DNA of 64,000 nt from W0P28-013 sp051870755 (lineage in GTDB: Bacteria > Bacteroidota > Bacteroidia > Bacteroidales > Paludibacteraceae). The stretch is taken from contig JBJECE010000028.1 in assembly GCA_051870755.1 (NCBI GenBank), positions 1-64,000 on the forward strand, written 5' to 3'. The position numbers were made by a program, and so were the translations under genes. Under the pieces are notes generated by a model. That model did not search any database. It was not told the DNA's origin and saw only the letters and a program-made list of their open reading frames with translations. Positions 8,211 to 17,600 of the stretch are shown here, piece by piece. How positions within the stretch are numbered: position 1 is the stretch's first letter; every line of letters starts with the position of its first letter.

Positions 8211-8230
8211 GTGGGGAAGTGTGGGGAATT
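8211..8230 (+). promoter_or_regulatory. Probable MraZ operator
   Basis: TGGGG occurs at 8212-8216 and again at 8222-8226, a 10-bp period. MraZ of other bacteria binds TGGGN repeats spaced by five bases upstream of its own gene, so this fits autoregulation of the division cluster. A -7-like TAACTTTA lies at 8244-8251, which puts the boxes around the -33 region. Confidence 0.7.
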
Positions 8231-8275
8231 GAAAAATATGTTGTAACTTTACACCCGAATAATTAGCATGCAAAA

Positions 8276-8740
8276 ATGTCGACATTTATTGGAAATAGCG
8301 AAGCAAAATTAGATGCTAAGGGGCGCGTTTTTGTGCCTTCGACGTATCGTAGGCTGCTTCCTGAGGCGGAACGCGGGCGCCTTGTGATGCGTATCGACCC
8401 GGACAACGCGTGTCTGGTGTTGTATCCCGAAGGGGTTTGGAATCGCAAGGTGGCCGACTTCAAAGAGAAATTGGACGAGTGGAATCCCGAAGATCAGATG
8501 TTGCTGATGCAGTTTGTGGCCGATGCCGAGTGGCTCGACATCGATGCGCAGGGGCGCGTGTTGCTGCCCAAGCGCTACCTGCAACAGATTGGCGCGTCGT
8601 CGTCGGTGCTGTTCGTCGGTATGTTGGATCGTATGGCTGTGTGGGACAAGGCGGCGTATGAGCAGTCGCGTATGTCGTCAGCCGAGTTTGCAAAACGTTT
8701 GTCGGCCAAGATGATGAAACGGCCGTCGGTAAATGATTGA
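8276..8740 (+). CDS. mraZ: Transcriptional regulator MraZ
   Basis: MraZ is the DNA-binding first gene of the division and cell-wall cluster. The 154 residues contain two AbrB-like half-domains with the signatures DAKGRVFVPSTYR (about residue 13) and DAQGRVLLPKRYL (about residue 90). It is preceded by two TGGGG boxes suited to its own binding. The 3' end overlaps the longest frame of rsmH. The start ATG at 8276 gives the usual short N-terminus before the first domain. Confidence 0.95.
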   Translation: MSTFIGNSEAKLDAKGRVFVPSTYRRLLPEAERGRLVMRIDPDNACLVLYPEGVWNRKVADFKEKLDEWNPEDQMLLMQFVADAEWLDIDAQGRVLLPKRYLQQIGASSSVLFVGMLDRMAVWDKAAYEQSRMSSAEFAKRLSAKMMKRPSVND

Positions 8741-8753
8741 GGAGTGGCGAGTT

Positions 8754-9656
8754 ATGTATCATGTGCCTGTGATGTTGTCCGAAACGCTCGAGGGGTTGTG
8801 TATCAAACCTGATGGCGTGTATGTCGATGCGACGTTTGGTGGCGGCGGACATTCGCGCGCCATTGTGGAACGGCTTGGTGCGCACGGGCGGCTCTTGGGT
8901 TTCGATCAGGATTTGGATGCGGCTGCCAATGCGCTTGATGATGAGCGATTTACGTTCGTGCGCGGCAATTTCCGCTATTTGAAGAATTTTTTGCGCTACT
9001 ATGGCGTGGAACAAGTTGATGGCATTTTGGCCGATTTGGGCGTGTCGTCGCACCATTTCGACGACGAGCAGCGCGGCTTTTCGTTTCGGTTCGATGCGGC
9101 GTTGGATATGCGCATGAATCGGCGGGCGGTGCTCACGGCGGCCGATGTGCTGAATAGTTATGACGAGGCGCGTTTGGCCGATCTGTTTTTCTTTTATGGC
9201 GAGTTGCGTCAAGCGCGTCGTATTGCGGGCGCGGTAGTGGCGGCGCGTGCTGTGGCGCCTATTGCCACGGTGGCGCAGTTGCTTGATGTGGTGCGGCCGT
9301 TTTTCCCGCGAGAGCGCGACAAAAAAGAGGCGGCGAAGGTGTTTCAAGCGTTGCGCATCGAGGTGAATGATGAGATGGGCGCGTTGCGTGCGTTGTTGGC
9401 GCAGGCTGCCGATGTGTTGCGCCCGGGTGGACGTTTGGCTGTGCTGACGTATCATTCGCTCGAAGATCGTTTGGTGAAAAATTTTGTCAAAACGGGCGAT
9501 TGCGATGGGCATGGCGAGCGCGATTTTTATGGAAAAATGGTAACGCCGTTTGTGGCTGTAAATAATAAGGTCTTGACGGCTTCGGCCGGCGAGGTGGCCG
9601 ACAATCCGCGTGCGCGTAGCGCGAAATTGCGGGTGGCCGAGCGTGTTGGAGGGTGA
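8754..9656 (+). CDS. rsmH: 16S rRNA (cytosine1402-N4)-methyltransferase RsmH
   Basis: RsmH methylates N4 of C1402 in 16S rRNA using S-adenosylmethionine. The binding motif VDATFGGGGHSRAI lies near the N-terminus, and the family segments ADLGVSSHHFD, RGFSFRFDAALDMRMN and TYHSLEDRLVK follow. I choose ATG 8754 (MYHVPVML), the usual family start. The frame also opens at 8733, which would overlap the mraZ end. The length is 300 residues. It is the second gene of the cluster, four bases before ftsL. Confidence 0.95.
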   Translation: MYHVPVMLSETLEGLCIKPDGVYVDATFGGGGHSRAIVERLGAHGRLLGFDQDLDAAANALDDERFTFVRGNFRYLKNFLRYYGVEQVDGILADLGVSSHHFDDEQRGFSFRFDAALDMRMNRRAVLTAADVLNSYDEARLADLFFFYGELRQARRIAGAVVAARAVAPIATVAQLLDVVRPFFPRERDKKEAAKVFQALRIEVNDEMGALRALLAQAADVLRPGGRLAVLTYHSLEDRLVKNFVKTGDCDGHGERDFYGKMVTPFVAVNNKVLTASAGEVADNPRARSAKLRVAERVGG

Positions 9657-9659
9657 TGT

Positions 9660-10019
9660 ATGTCGTGGAGCGATTTGAAAACGAAAGTGTCGCGCGGGTG
9701 GGCGGAGCGTCCGCACATCACGTTACGCGATATTACGTCGGGCGAGGTGTTCGAGCGCGATTTTGTGCGTCGGCAGTTGCTCTTCGGCGTGATGTTGGTG
9801 CTGCTGTCGCTGTTGTTGGTATATAATAGGTTCGCGCACGAGGCCGATTTGCGCCGCGTCGAAACGCTGAAAAAAGAGTTGGTCGATGTTAAAAATACAT
9901 CGTTGTTGTTGTCGAAAGAGTTGATGCAGGTGAGCCGGCAGTCGTGTGTGGTGGAAAAATTGCGCGAGCAGGGCAGCGCATTGCAGTTGCCTTGCGAACC
10001 TGCTACCGAGATAGAGTGA
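9660..10019 (+). CDS. ftsL: FtsL-like cell division protein
   Basis: This is a 119-residue bitopic protein: about 37 cytoplasmic residues, one membrane helix (LLFGVMLVLLSLLLVYNRF), then a periplasmic coiled-coil region with regular Leu spacing (LRRVETLKKELVDVKNTSLLLSKEL). The place between rsmH and ftsI and the topology are those of FtsL, the divisome partner of FtsB and FtsQ. Sequence identity in this family is low, so the name rests on position and topology. Confidence 0.85.
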   Translation: MSWSDLKTKVSRGWAERPHITLRDITSGEVFERDFVRRQLLFGVMLVLLSLLLVYNRFAHEADLRRVETLKKELVDVKNTSLLLSKELMQVSRQSCVVEKLREQGSALQLPCEPATEIE

Positions 10020-10055
10020 TTTTTTTGTTGGTCGTTTGTGGTGTAAACGAGAGGT

Positions 10056-12143
10056 ATGCCGTTGATAAAAAAGCCGATAGTGTTTCGTATGGCCGTCATT
10101 TTTGTGATGGTTACGGCGTGCTTTGTGGCGGTTGCGGTCAAAATGTTTATCATCCAAACGGTTCAGCGCGACGAGTTGTTGGAGTTGGACAAGCAGACTC
10201 CTAATCGGGAGATAGTGGCGACGCGTGGCAATATCTATTCGTGCGATGGCAAACTGATGGCCAGCACAGTGCCTTTCTATCGCGTGTATATGGATACGCA
10301 AACCGAGTATCTGAAAGCGAACGGCGGGCAGCATCTGCGGCAGGAGATTGATTCGTTGGCGTGGTGCTTGTCGCATAAATTTGGCGATCGCACGCCGGCC
10401 GAATACAAGCGCATGATTATGCAGGCACATCAGAGCAAAAGCGCCAAGGCGCGTCGGCTGCCGCTCTATGCGAAACAGATTTCGTATAACGACCTGAAGG
10501 AGTTGCAGACGTTCCCGTTGTTCCGCAAGGGACAGATGCGTGGCGGTTTAATCTCCGAAAAATATGTGCGTCGCATCAAACCATTCGGGTCGCTGGCGTC
10601 GCGTACCATCGGCAATATTTACGGACAGGCCGAGAAAGGTGGTGCAAGCGGTTTGGAGTTGGCGTACGATTCCGTGTTGCGCGGACGCCCGGGCTTGGGA
10701 CAGTATCAGCATTTGGGCAGTTATGCCACTTATGTGCCGATAATCGAGCCGGAGGAGGGTTTGGACATCACTACCACGATCGACATCGAAATACAAGACA
10801 TTGCCGAGAGCGCGTTTGTGGAACAACTGAAGCGTTTCAGTGCCGAGCAGGGCTGCGTGGCGGTGATGGAGGTGGCAACGGGCGAGTTGAAAGCGTGTGT
10901 GAACATGAATCGTGTGTCGCCGGGCGTGTATGCCGAAACGGACGATATGCTCTTTTATTCGCGGCCGGAACCGGGATCGACTTTCAAGACGATGGCGATG
11001 ATGGTGGCGTTGGAAAACAATATTGTAAAACCTGATGACAAAATCAACACGGGCGACGGCGAGTGGATGATGTATGGTCGCAAAATGACCGATTCGCACG
11101 CCAATGGCGTACTGACTATGACGGAAGTGTTTGCCAAATCGTCGAATATCGGCATGTCGCGCGTCATCGATGATTATTATAAAGACAAACCGGGCGATTT
11201 TGTAGATGCGCTTTACAAAATGGGCGTCGGCAAACCGCTCGAACTCGACCTTGTGAAAACCCCGCTGCCCGATGTGCGCCACCCGAACGATGCCGGCGTG
11301 CGTTGGTCGAAGACGACGTTGCCATGGATGGCGATAGGTTACGAAACGGGTATTCCGCCCATCTACACCTTGGCGTTCTACAATGCCATCGCCAACAATG
11401 GTAAATATGTTAAGCCGATGTTGGTGAAATCGATCGGGCAGAATGGCCGTGTGTTTGAAACGTTCAAAACCGAAACCGTCAATTCGAAAATCTGTTCCTC
11501 GCACACGTTGCGCGACATACGCATGATGTTGCGTGCCGTAGTAACCGATGGCACTGCCCGCCGCGCCAATTCGTCGTTTGTGGCGTTGGCCGGCAAAACG
11601 GGCACCGCACAGATTGAATATTGGAAAAATGCGCCGGTGCGGCATCAGATAACGTTTTGTGGCTATTTTCCGGCGGACAATCCGAAATATTCGCTGATTG
11701 TGGTGATGCGCAAACCGGTGGAACCGGCCGATGCCGGTACCATGTGTGGGCCGGTAGCCCGACAAATTGCCGAGCGCATCTATTCGCAAACCGAAAGGCA
11801 GCATTTATCGATGGCGACGCCGTGTGGTGCGGTTCCGGCGGTGAAGTGCGGCATGACGGCGCCGGTTACGGAAGCCCTCGATGAGTTGGATCTCGATTGG
11901 AGCGGTGGCGCGGCGGCGTGGAGCAAGCCCAAAGGTAACGACCCACTGACATTGACGCCGCTGCAAGTGTCGGAACGTGTGGTGCCGAACGTGGTGGGCA
12001 TGGGAGCCAAAGATGCTGTATTCCTGATGGAACAAGCGGGTTTGTATGTGCAGTTGTACGGCCGTGGCAGTGTCGTGCAGCAGTCGATAGAGGCCGGCAC
12101 CGCTGCGCATCGCGGACAAACGGTAATATTGGAATTAAGATAA
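10056..12143 (+). CDS. ftsI: Septal peptidoglycan transpeptidase (FtsI/PBP3) with PASTA domain
   Basis: This is the class B penicillin-binding protein that cross-links septal peptidoglycan, 695 residues. An N-terminal membrane anchor (residues about 10-30) is followed by the PBP dimerisation domain with RGNIYSCDG. In the transpeptidase domain the nucleophile motif is Ser308-Thr-Phe-Lys311, SSN follows near 362, and KTGTAQ near 513. A single PASTA domain (VVPNVVGMGAKDA to the end) occupies about the last 60 residues, as is common in Bacteroidetes FtsI. It is followed nine bases later by murE. Confidence 0.97.
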   Translation: MPLIKKPIVFRMAVIFVMVTACFVAVAVKMFIIQTVQRDELLELDKQTPNREIVATRGNIYSCDGKLMASTVPFYRVYMDTQTEYLKANGGQHLRQEIDSLAWCLSHKFGDRTPAEYKRMIMQAHQSKSAKARRLPLYAKQISYNDLKELQTFPLFRKGQMRGGLISEKYVRRIKPFGSLASRTIGNIYGQAEKGGASGLELAYDSVLRGRPGLGQYQHLGSYATYVPIIEPEEGLDITTTIDIEIQDIAESAFVEQLKRFSAEQGCVAVMEVATGELKACVNMNRVSPGVYAETDDMLFYSRPEPGSTFKTMAMMVALENNIVKPDDKINTGDGEWMMYGRKMTDSHANGVLTMTEVFAKSSNIGMSRVIDDYYKDKPGDFVDALYKMGVGKPLELDLVKTPLPDVRHPNDAGVRWSKTTLPWMAIGYETGIPPIYTLAFYNAIANNGKYVKPMLVKSIGQNGRVFETFKTETVNSKICSSHTLRDIRMMLRAVVTDGTARRANSSFVALAGKTGTAQIEYWKNAPVRHQITFCGYFPADNPKYSLIVVMRKPVEPADAGTMCGPVARQIAERIYSQTERQHLSMATPCGAVPAVKCGMTAPVTEALDELDLDWSGGAAAWSKPKGNDPLTLTPLQVSERVVPNVVGMGAKDAVFLMEQAGLYVQLYGRGSVVQQSIEAGTAAHRGQTVILELR

Positions 12144-12152
12144 AATAAATAT

Positions 12153-13604
12153 ATGAAAATCAGCAAGTTATTAGAAAATGTAAGGCTGTGTGCCGCGCTC
12201 GCTGCCGACTGCGAAGTGTCGGGCTTGTGCTTCGATTCGCGTGCCGTGAAGCCCGGCGACGTGTTTGTGGCTACGCGAGGCACGGCTGTCGATGGACACG
12301 ATTTCATTGCGAAGGCGGTGGAGCAGGGTGCAGTGGCTGTTGTGTGCGAAACCTTGCCCGAAAACCGTGCCGAGGGAGTTGTGTATGTGCAAACGACCGA
12401 CAGCGCCGAGGCTTTGGGTGTGATGGCGTCGAATTTTTACGGTCGTCCGTCGCAGCAACTCACGCTTGTCGGGGTAACCGGCACCAACGGCAAAACCACT
12501 ATCGCCACGCTGCTGTATCAACTTTTTCGGAGTCTCGGCTACAAAGTCGGATTGTTATCGACCGTGTGCAACTATGTGGACGACGAGGCAGTAGAATCTA
12601 CTCATACAACACCCGATGCCTTGGAGTTGAATGCGCTGTTGGCACGAATGGTTGCTGCCGGGTGCGAATATGCGTTTATGGAGTGCAGTTCGCATGCCAT
12701 CGACCAGCGGCGGATTGCCGGATTGCGTTTCCGCGGCGGCATTTTTACCAATCTCACGCGCGACCACATGGATTATCACAAAACGGTGGACAATTATCTG
12801 AAAGCCAAAAAACGCTTTTTCGACGATTTACCGCGCGAGGCGTTCGCTTTGACCAATCTCGACGACAAAAACGGCGAAGTGATGTTGCAAAACTGCGCCG
12901 CGCAGAAAAAAACATATTCCATTCGCACGTTAGCCGATTTCAAAACGCGTGTCCTCGAAAGTTCGTTCGAAGGAATGCTGCTCGAAATGAATGGTCGCGA
13001 GATTTCGTTGCCGTTCGTGGGGCGTTTCAACGCCAGCAACCTGACGGCAGTGTTCGGCGCAGCGGTGTTGTTGGGCTTTGACGAAGATGAAATATTGTGC
13101 CGTTTGAGTGCGCTGCACGCTGTTTCGGGACGGTTTGAAACCATAGTGTCGCCGTCGGGTGTTACGGCCATTGTCGATTATGCGCACACGCCCGATGCGT
13201 TGGCCAATGTGCTGGCAACCATCAACGATGTGCGCTTGGGCAAAGGCACGCTGATAACGGTGGTTGGCTGCGGTGGCAATCGCGACAAAGGCAAACGTCC
13301 GATGATGGCGCGCGAAGCCGTCAATGCAAGCAATCGCGTGATTCTGACCAGCGACAATCCGCGCGACGAGGAGCCGCAAGCCATTCTCGACGATATGCTT
13401 GCCGGACTCGACGACGAACAAAAACGCAGCGTGTTGGTCATTGCCGACCGCCGCGAAGCCATCAAAACGGCAGCGGCGTTGGCACAACGTGGCGATGTGA
13501 TTCTCGTGGCCGGTAAGGGACACGAAAATTACCAAATCGTCAAAGGCGTGAAACATCATTTCGACGACCATGAAGAGGTACGCAACGCATTGAATATTAA
13601 ATAA
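12153..13604 (+). CDS. murE: UDP-MurNAc-tripeptide ligase MurE
   Basis: MurE adds the third amino acid of the peptidoglycan stem peptide using ATP. The 483 residues carry the ATP loop VTGTNGKTT near residue 108, the Mur-ligase segment TNLTRDHMDYH, and the C-terminal DNPRDEEP motif. The tetrapeptide Asp-Asn-Pro-Arg in this motif is associated with meso-diaminopimelate as the substrate, which fits the dapF gene later in this window. It lies between ftsI and mraY; murF is not in this cluster. Confidence 0.97.
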   Translation: MKISKLLENVRLCAALAADCEVSGLCFDSRAVKPGDVFVATRGTAVDGHDFIAKAVEQGAVAVVCETLPENRAEGVVYVQTTDSAEALGVMASNFYGRPSQQLTLVGVTGTNGKTTIATLLYQLFRSLGYKVGLLSTVCNYVDDEAVESTHTTPDALELNALLARMVAAGCEYAFMECSSHAIDQRRIAGLRFRGGIFTNLTRDHMDYHKTVDNYLKAKKRFFDDLPREAFALTNLDDKNGEVMLQNCAAQKKTYSIRTLADFKTRVLESSFEGMLLEMNGREISLPFVGRFNASNLTAVFGAAVLLGFDEDEILCRLSALHAVSGRFETIVSPSGVTAIVDYAHTPDALANVLATINDVRLGKGTLITVVGCGGNRDKGKRPMMAREAVNASNRVILTSDNPRDEEPQAILDDMLAGLDDEQKRSVLVIADRREAIKTAAALAQRGDVILVAGKGHENYQIVKGVKHHFDDHEEVRNALNIK

Positions 13605-13620
13605 TAAACACAAAAGAAAT

Positions 13621-14901
13621 ATGCTCTACTATCTGTTTGATTATCTGGATAAAATGTTCGACGTGCCCGGTGCAGGCATGTTTGGCTATATCTCGTTTCG
13701 TGCCGTGTTGGCGGCCATTTTGGCGCTAATTATCGCCATTTGGTTTGGTAAATATTTCATTGCGTTGCTCAAACGGCGCAACATTTCCGAAACGCAGCGC
13801 GACGAAAAACTTGACCCGTTCAATACGCAGAAAAAAGGCGTGCCAACGATGGGTGGCGTGGTGATAATCGTTGCGGTGCTGTTGCCGTGCCTGCTGGTTG
13901 GCAAATTGGAAAATATTTATCTTATTTTGATGATTATCACGACGTTGCTGCTCGGCTTGCTGGGCTTTGTCGATGATTATATCAAAACGTTCAGACACAA
14001 CAAAGAGGGACTGAACGGTTGGTGGAAAATTGCGGCGCAGGTAACGCTTGGCCTCATCGTCGGGCTGACATTGCGTTATAGTCCGGCAACGGTGATGAAC
14101 GAAACCGTTACGACGCGCATCGAAAACAATGTGGAGGTGGTGTACAAGTCGCCGAGCGTAAAATCGACGCGCACAACCATTCCGTTTGTCAAAAATCACA
14201 ACTTCAACTACGCCGATTTGTTCAGTTTCCTAGGCGAACCGCTGAAGTATTGGGCAGGCTGGGCATTTTTTGTGCTGATGGTTGTGTTGGTGGTGGCGGC
14301 TGTGTCGAACGGCGCGAATTTGAACGACGGCATGGACGGCATGGCGGCCGGCAATTCGGCCATCATCGGCGTGGCGCTGATAGTGTTGGCTTATGTGTCG
14401 GGCAGTTACGTTTGGGCGGATTATTTCGACGTGATGTACATTCCCGGCAGCGAAGAGTTGGTGGTTTTTCTCAGCGCATTTGTGGGCGCGTTGGTGGGAT
14501 TTTTGTGGTACAACTCGTTCCCCGCGCAAATCTTTATGGGCGACACGGGCAGCCTGACCATCGGCGGCATTATTGCCGTGTCGGCGGTGATTATTCACAA
14601 GGAGTGGCTGCTGCCGATTTTGTGCGGCGTGTTCCTCATCGAGAGTCTGTCGGTGATTTTGCAACGCAACTATTATGTGTTCAACAAACGCCACGGCCGG
14701 CACAAACGGCTGTGGAAACGCACGCCCATTCACGACCATTTCCGCACGTCGATGGATCAGGTGTTGAAAATTGACCCGACGTGTACGGTCAAATTCCATG
14801 GCTCGAAAGAGTTGCATCACGAAACGAAAATCACGCTGCGTTTTTGGATTGTAACCATCATTTTGGCGGCGCTGACCATCTTAACATTGAAAATCAGATA
14901 A
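13621..14901 (+). CDS. mraY: Phospho-MurNAc-pentapeptide transferase MraY
   Basis: MraY makes lipid I from UDP-MurNAc-pentapeptide and undecaprenyl phosphate in the inner membrane. The 426-residue protein has about ten membrane helices and the conserved segments FVDDYIKTF, NGANLNDGMDGMAAG, FMGDTGSL and HDHFRTSMD. It has the extra loop between helices (TTRIENNVEVVYKSPSVKS) usual in Bacteroidetes, which makes it longer than the 360-residue E. coli enzyme. Spacing to murE and murD is about 16 and 22 bases. Confidence 0.97.
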   Translation: MLYYLFDYLDKMFDVPGAGMFGYISFRAVLAAILALIIAIWFGKYFIALLKRRNISETQRDEKLDPFNTQKKGVPTMGGVVIIVAVLLPCLLVGKLENIYLILMIITTLLLGLLGFVDDYIKTFRHNKEGLNGWWKIAAQVTLGLIVGLTLRYSPATVMNETVTTRIENNVEVVYKSPSVKSTRTTIPFVKNHNFNYADLFSFLGEPLKYWAGWAFFVLMVVLVVAAVSNGANLNDGMDGMAAGNSAIIGVALIVLAYVSGSYVWADYFDVMYIPGSEELVVFLSAFVGALVGFLWYNSFPAQIFMGDTGSLTIGGIIAVSAVIIHKEWLLPILCGVFLIESLSVILQRNYYVFNKRHGRHKRLWKRTPIHDHFRTSMDQVLKIDPTCTVKFHGSKELHHETKITLRFWIVTIILAALTILTLKIR

Positions 14902-14923
14902 AAATATCAAACAAAATAAAACT

Positions 14924-16267
14924 ATGAAACGTTTAGTAATTCTTGGCGGTGGCGAAAGCGGTGTCGGAACGGCCATTTTGGCGGCAAAGCAGGGCTACGA
15001 GGTCTTTCTGTCCGACAAAGGCGCTCTGAAACCGGAGTATAAGGCCGAACTCGAAAAACGCGGTTTTGCCTACGAAGAAAACGGACACACCGAGGCGTTG
15101 ATTCTCAATGCCGACGAGGTGGTAAAAAGTCCCGGCATTCCCGAAAAAGCACCGATTGTCAAACAGTTACGCGCGCAAGGCACACCCATTATCTCCGAAA
15201 TAGAGTTCGCGTCGCGCTATACGCATGCAAAAAAAATCTGTATCACCGGTTCCAACGGCAAAACCACAACCACGATGCTCACCTATTTCATTTTGAAAAA
15301 CGAAGGCTTGAACGTCGGTTTGGCGGGCAACGTGGGCAAAAGTTTTGCATGGCAGGTGGCCGAGTGCGATTACGACTACTATGTGCTGGAACTCAGTTCG
15401 TTCCAACTCGACGGTATGTACGATTTCAAGGCCGATGTGTCTATCATTCTGAATATTACGCCCGACCATCTCGACCGCTACGACTATAAATTTCAGAACT
15501 ATATCGACTCGAAATTTCGCATTTTGCAGAATCAAACGCCCGAAGATGCCTTCATCTTTTGGAACGACGACCCTGTACTGAAAGCCGAAATCGAGAAACG
15601 TAACATCAAGGCGCAACTGCTGCCGTTTGCGCTCGAAAAGAGCGACACGACGCGGGCGTTTGTCGTAGAGCAGGACTTGACGATAAAAGCACCGCTTCCC
15701 GAAAACGATATGACGATGCCTGTCGAGGAGTTGTCGCTGCGTGGCACGCACAATGTTTACAATTCGATGGCGGCGGGTTTGGCAGCGCAACTTGTGAACA
15801 TTCGCAAGGAAACCATTCGCAAGTCGCTGGCCGAGTTCCAAGGCGTGGAACATCGGTTGGAGTATGTAGCTTCGGTACGCGGCGTGCGTTACATCAACGA
15901 CTCGAAAGCCACCAACGTCAATTCGTGCTGGTATGCGCTGCAGAGCATGAAAACGCCTGTGGTTCTGATACTTGGTGGTACCGACAAGGGCAACGACTAT
16001 TCCGAAATCGAACTGTTGGTGCGCGAAAAAGTGCACACGCTCATTTTCATGGGTGTGGACAACAAAAAACTGTTCGACTTTTGGCGCGACCACTGCACCT
16101 GCCCGATGTACGAAGTGAAGTCGGTAGAGGAGTGCGTGCAGAAAGCCTACGAAGTGGCGCACGAGGGCGATACGGTGTTGTTGTCGCCGTGCTGCGCAAG
16201 TTTCGATTTGTTCAAAAACTACGAAGATCGCGGCGAAAAATTCAAAGCGGCGGTGCGTCGTTTGTAA
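14924..16267 (+). CDS. murD: UDP-MurNAc-L-alanine:D-glutamate ligase MurD
   Basis: MurD adds D-Glu to UDP-MurNAc-L-Ala. It has 447 residues. The N-terminal Rossmann segment ILGGGESGVGTA is at residues 4-15, the ATP loop ITGSNGKTTT near 107, and NITPDHLDRY and NDSKATN in the central and C-terminal domains. It lies in the standard order mraY-murD-ftsW. The product is cytoplasmic. Confidence 0.97.
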   Translation: MKRLVILGGGESGVGTAILAAKQGYEVFLSDKGALKPEYKAELEKRGFAYEENGHTEALILNADEVVKSPGIPEKAPIVKQLRAQGTPIISEIEFASRYTHAKKICITGSNGKTTTTMLTYFILKNEGLNVGLAGNVGKSFAWQVAECDYDYYVLELSSFQLDGMYDFKADVSIILNITPDHLDRYDYKFQNYIDSKFRILQNQTPEDAFIFWNDDPVLKAEIEKRNIKAQLLPFALEKSDTTRAFVVEQDLTIKAPLPENDMTMPVEELSLRGTHNVYNSMAAGLAAQLVNIRKETIRKSLAEFQGVEHRLEYVASVRGVRYINDSKATNVNSCWYALQSMKTPVVLILGGTDKGNDYSEIELLVREKVHTLIFMGVDNKKLFDFWRDHCTCPMYEVKSVEECVQKAYEVAHEGDTVLLSPCCASFDLFKNYEDRGEKFKAAVRRL

Positions 16268-16329
16268 GCGCCATCGATTTGTAACCCATTTTCGTTACCA
16301 AATGAGCCGATAAGTTGATTTAATCATTT

Positions 16330-17592
16330 ATGAACGATTTTTTCAGACAACAATTAAAGGGTAACCGTGCATTGTGGTTTCTATATGCTCTGTTGGTGGT
16401 TATTTCGCTGATAGAAGGCTATAGTTCGCAGAGTTTTTTTGTGGCGCGGGCTTCGTCGATCATACAGCCCTTTCTGAAACATGTGGTACATTTGGGTTTG
16501 GGGTTTGTTGTATTGGTGGCGGTGTCGCGCCTGCCGTATTGGAGTGTGCGCATGGGCGGTTATTTCCTGTGGGTTGTGTCGGTTCTGCTGCTTGTTTATG
16601 CGTCGTTTCGCGGCAGTGCTGTCAATGGTGGCGCACGTTGGGTGATGGGTATTCAGCCGTCCGAGTTGGCCAAAATCGGGCTGATATTGATGAGTGCCGA
16701 TTGGATAACGCGTGCCAAACGTCCCGGTAACGAGGAGTTTGAGAAAAAATATTTCAAGTGGTTTGCGTTGGCTGTGTTTATAACGTGCGGCTTGATTTTC
16801 ACCGAAAATCTATCGACGGCGGTGCTGCTGTTTGGTGTCGTAGTCGTTATGATGTGGTGCGGCGGTATCGCTTTCAAACGCATTGCGGCGCTGTGTGGCT
16901 CGGTGGTGGCTTGTGTGGCGCTGGTGCTGTTGGTGGCATTTGCCGTGCCGCAAAGCCACTTCTACGATGGCGATGGCAATATCCGCAGCGATTTGAGCGT
17001 GTTGGAAAAGGCCTATTACAAACCATTCAAGCGGGCTTACACCTGGGTGGCGCGCATTCAACGATTTGACGACGCCCAAGCGCCGGACGAAACGTTGCGC
17101 ATTCGCGACAACAATCGACAGGTGCTCTACGGCCAGATAGCCATCGCGCGTGGCGGTTTTTTACCGCATCTGCCGGGCAGCAGCGAAGTGCGTAACAAAT
17201 TGCCGCAGGCCTATAGCGATTTTGTCTATTCCATTATCGTCGAGGAACTTGGATCGATTGTGGGCGGTTTGGGACTGATGCTGATCTATTTGGCGTTACT
17301 CTATTCTGTGGGTCGTTTGGTGAATCGAACCGATCAGTTGTCGTGTCGCGTGCTGGCTATTGGTGTGGCGACCATCATCGTGTTGCAGGCGCTCATTCAC
17401 ATGGCGGTGTGTGTGCAACTGATTCCCGTGACGGGGCAACCGTTGCCCTTGATTACGCGTGGTGGCACGTCAATTATTGTAACGAGTATCTATTTCGGCA
17501 TTTTGCAGAATGTCAGTATCTATGTTTCTAATACGCAAAAGTCGGCCACGGAGGTGGCAACGGCGCCATCGGAAAATATCGAAAACGAATAA
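16330..17592 (+). CDS. ftsW: Septal peptidoglycan polymerase FtsW
   Basis: This is a SEDS-family glycosyltransferase that polymerises lipid II at the septum with FtsI. It has 420 residues with about ten membrane helices. The signatures NGGARWV, a central loop with the catalytic region near AYTWVARIQRF, and PVTGQPLPLITRGGTS near residue 363 are visible. It lies between murD and murG, nine bases before murG. Confidence 0.95.
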   Translation: MNDFFRQQLKGNRALWFLYALLVVISLIEGYSSQSFFVARASSIIQPFLKHVVHLGLGFVVLVAVSRLPYWSVRMGGYFLWVVSVLLLVYASFRGSAVNGGARWVMGIQPSELAKIGLILMSADWITRAKRPGNEEFEKKYFKWFALAVFITCGLIFTENLSTAVLLFGVVVVMMWCGGIAFKRIAALCGSVVACVALVLLVAFAVPQSHFYDGDGNIRSDLSVLEKAYYKPFKRAYTWVARIQRFDDAQAPDETLRIRDNNRQVLYGQIAIARGGFLPHLPGSSEVRNKLPQAYSDFVYSIIVEELGSIVGGLGLMLIYLALLYSVGRLVNRTDQLSCRVLAIGVATIIVLQALIHMAVCVQLIPVTGQPLPLITRGGTSIIVTSIYFGILQNVSIYVSNTQKSATEVATAPSENIENE

Positions 17593-17600
17593 AAAATGGT

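Noticed and set aside
8085..8275. Chromosome origin in the infC-mraZ gap
   Set aside because: No dnaA gene, no perfect DnaA box and no unwinding-element pattern; the motif cluster is reported only as a weak observation.
8460..9716. 418-codon minus-strand frame opposite mraZ and rsmH
   Set aside because: Shadow frame; His/Arg-rich and unsupported by a promoter or motifs.
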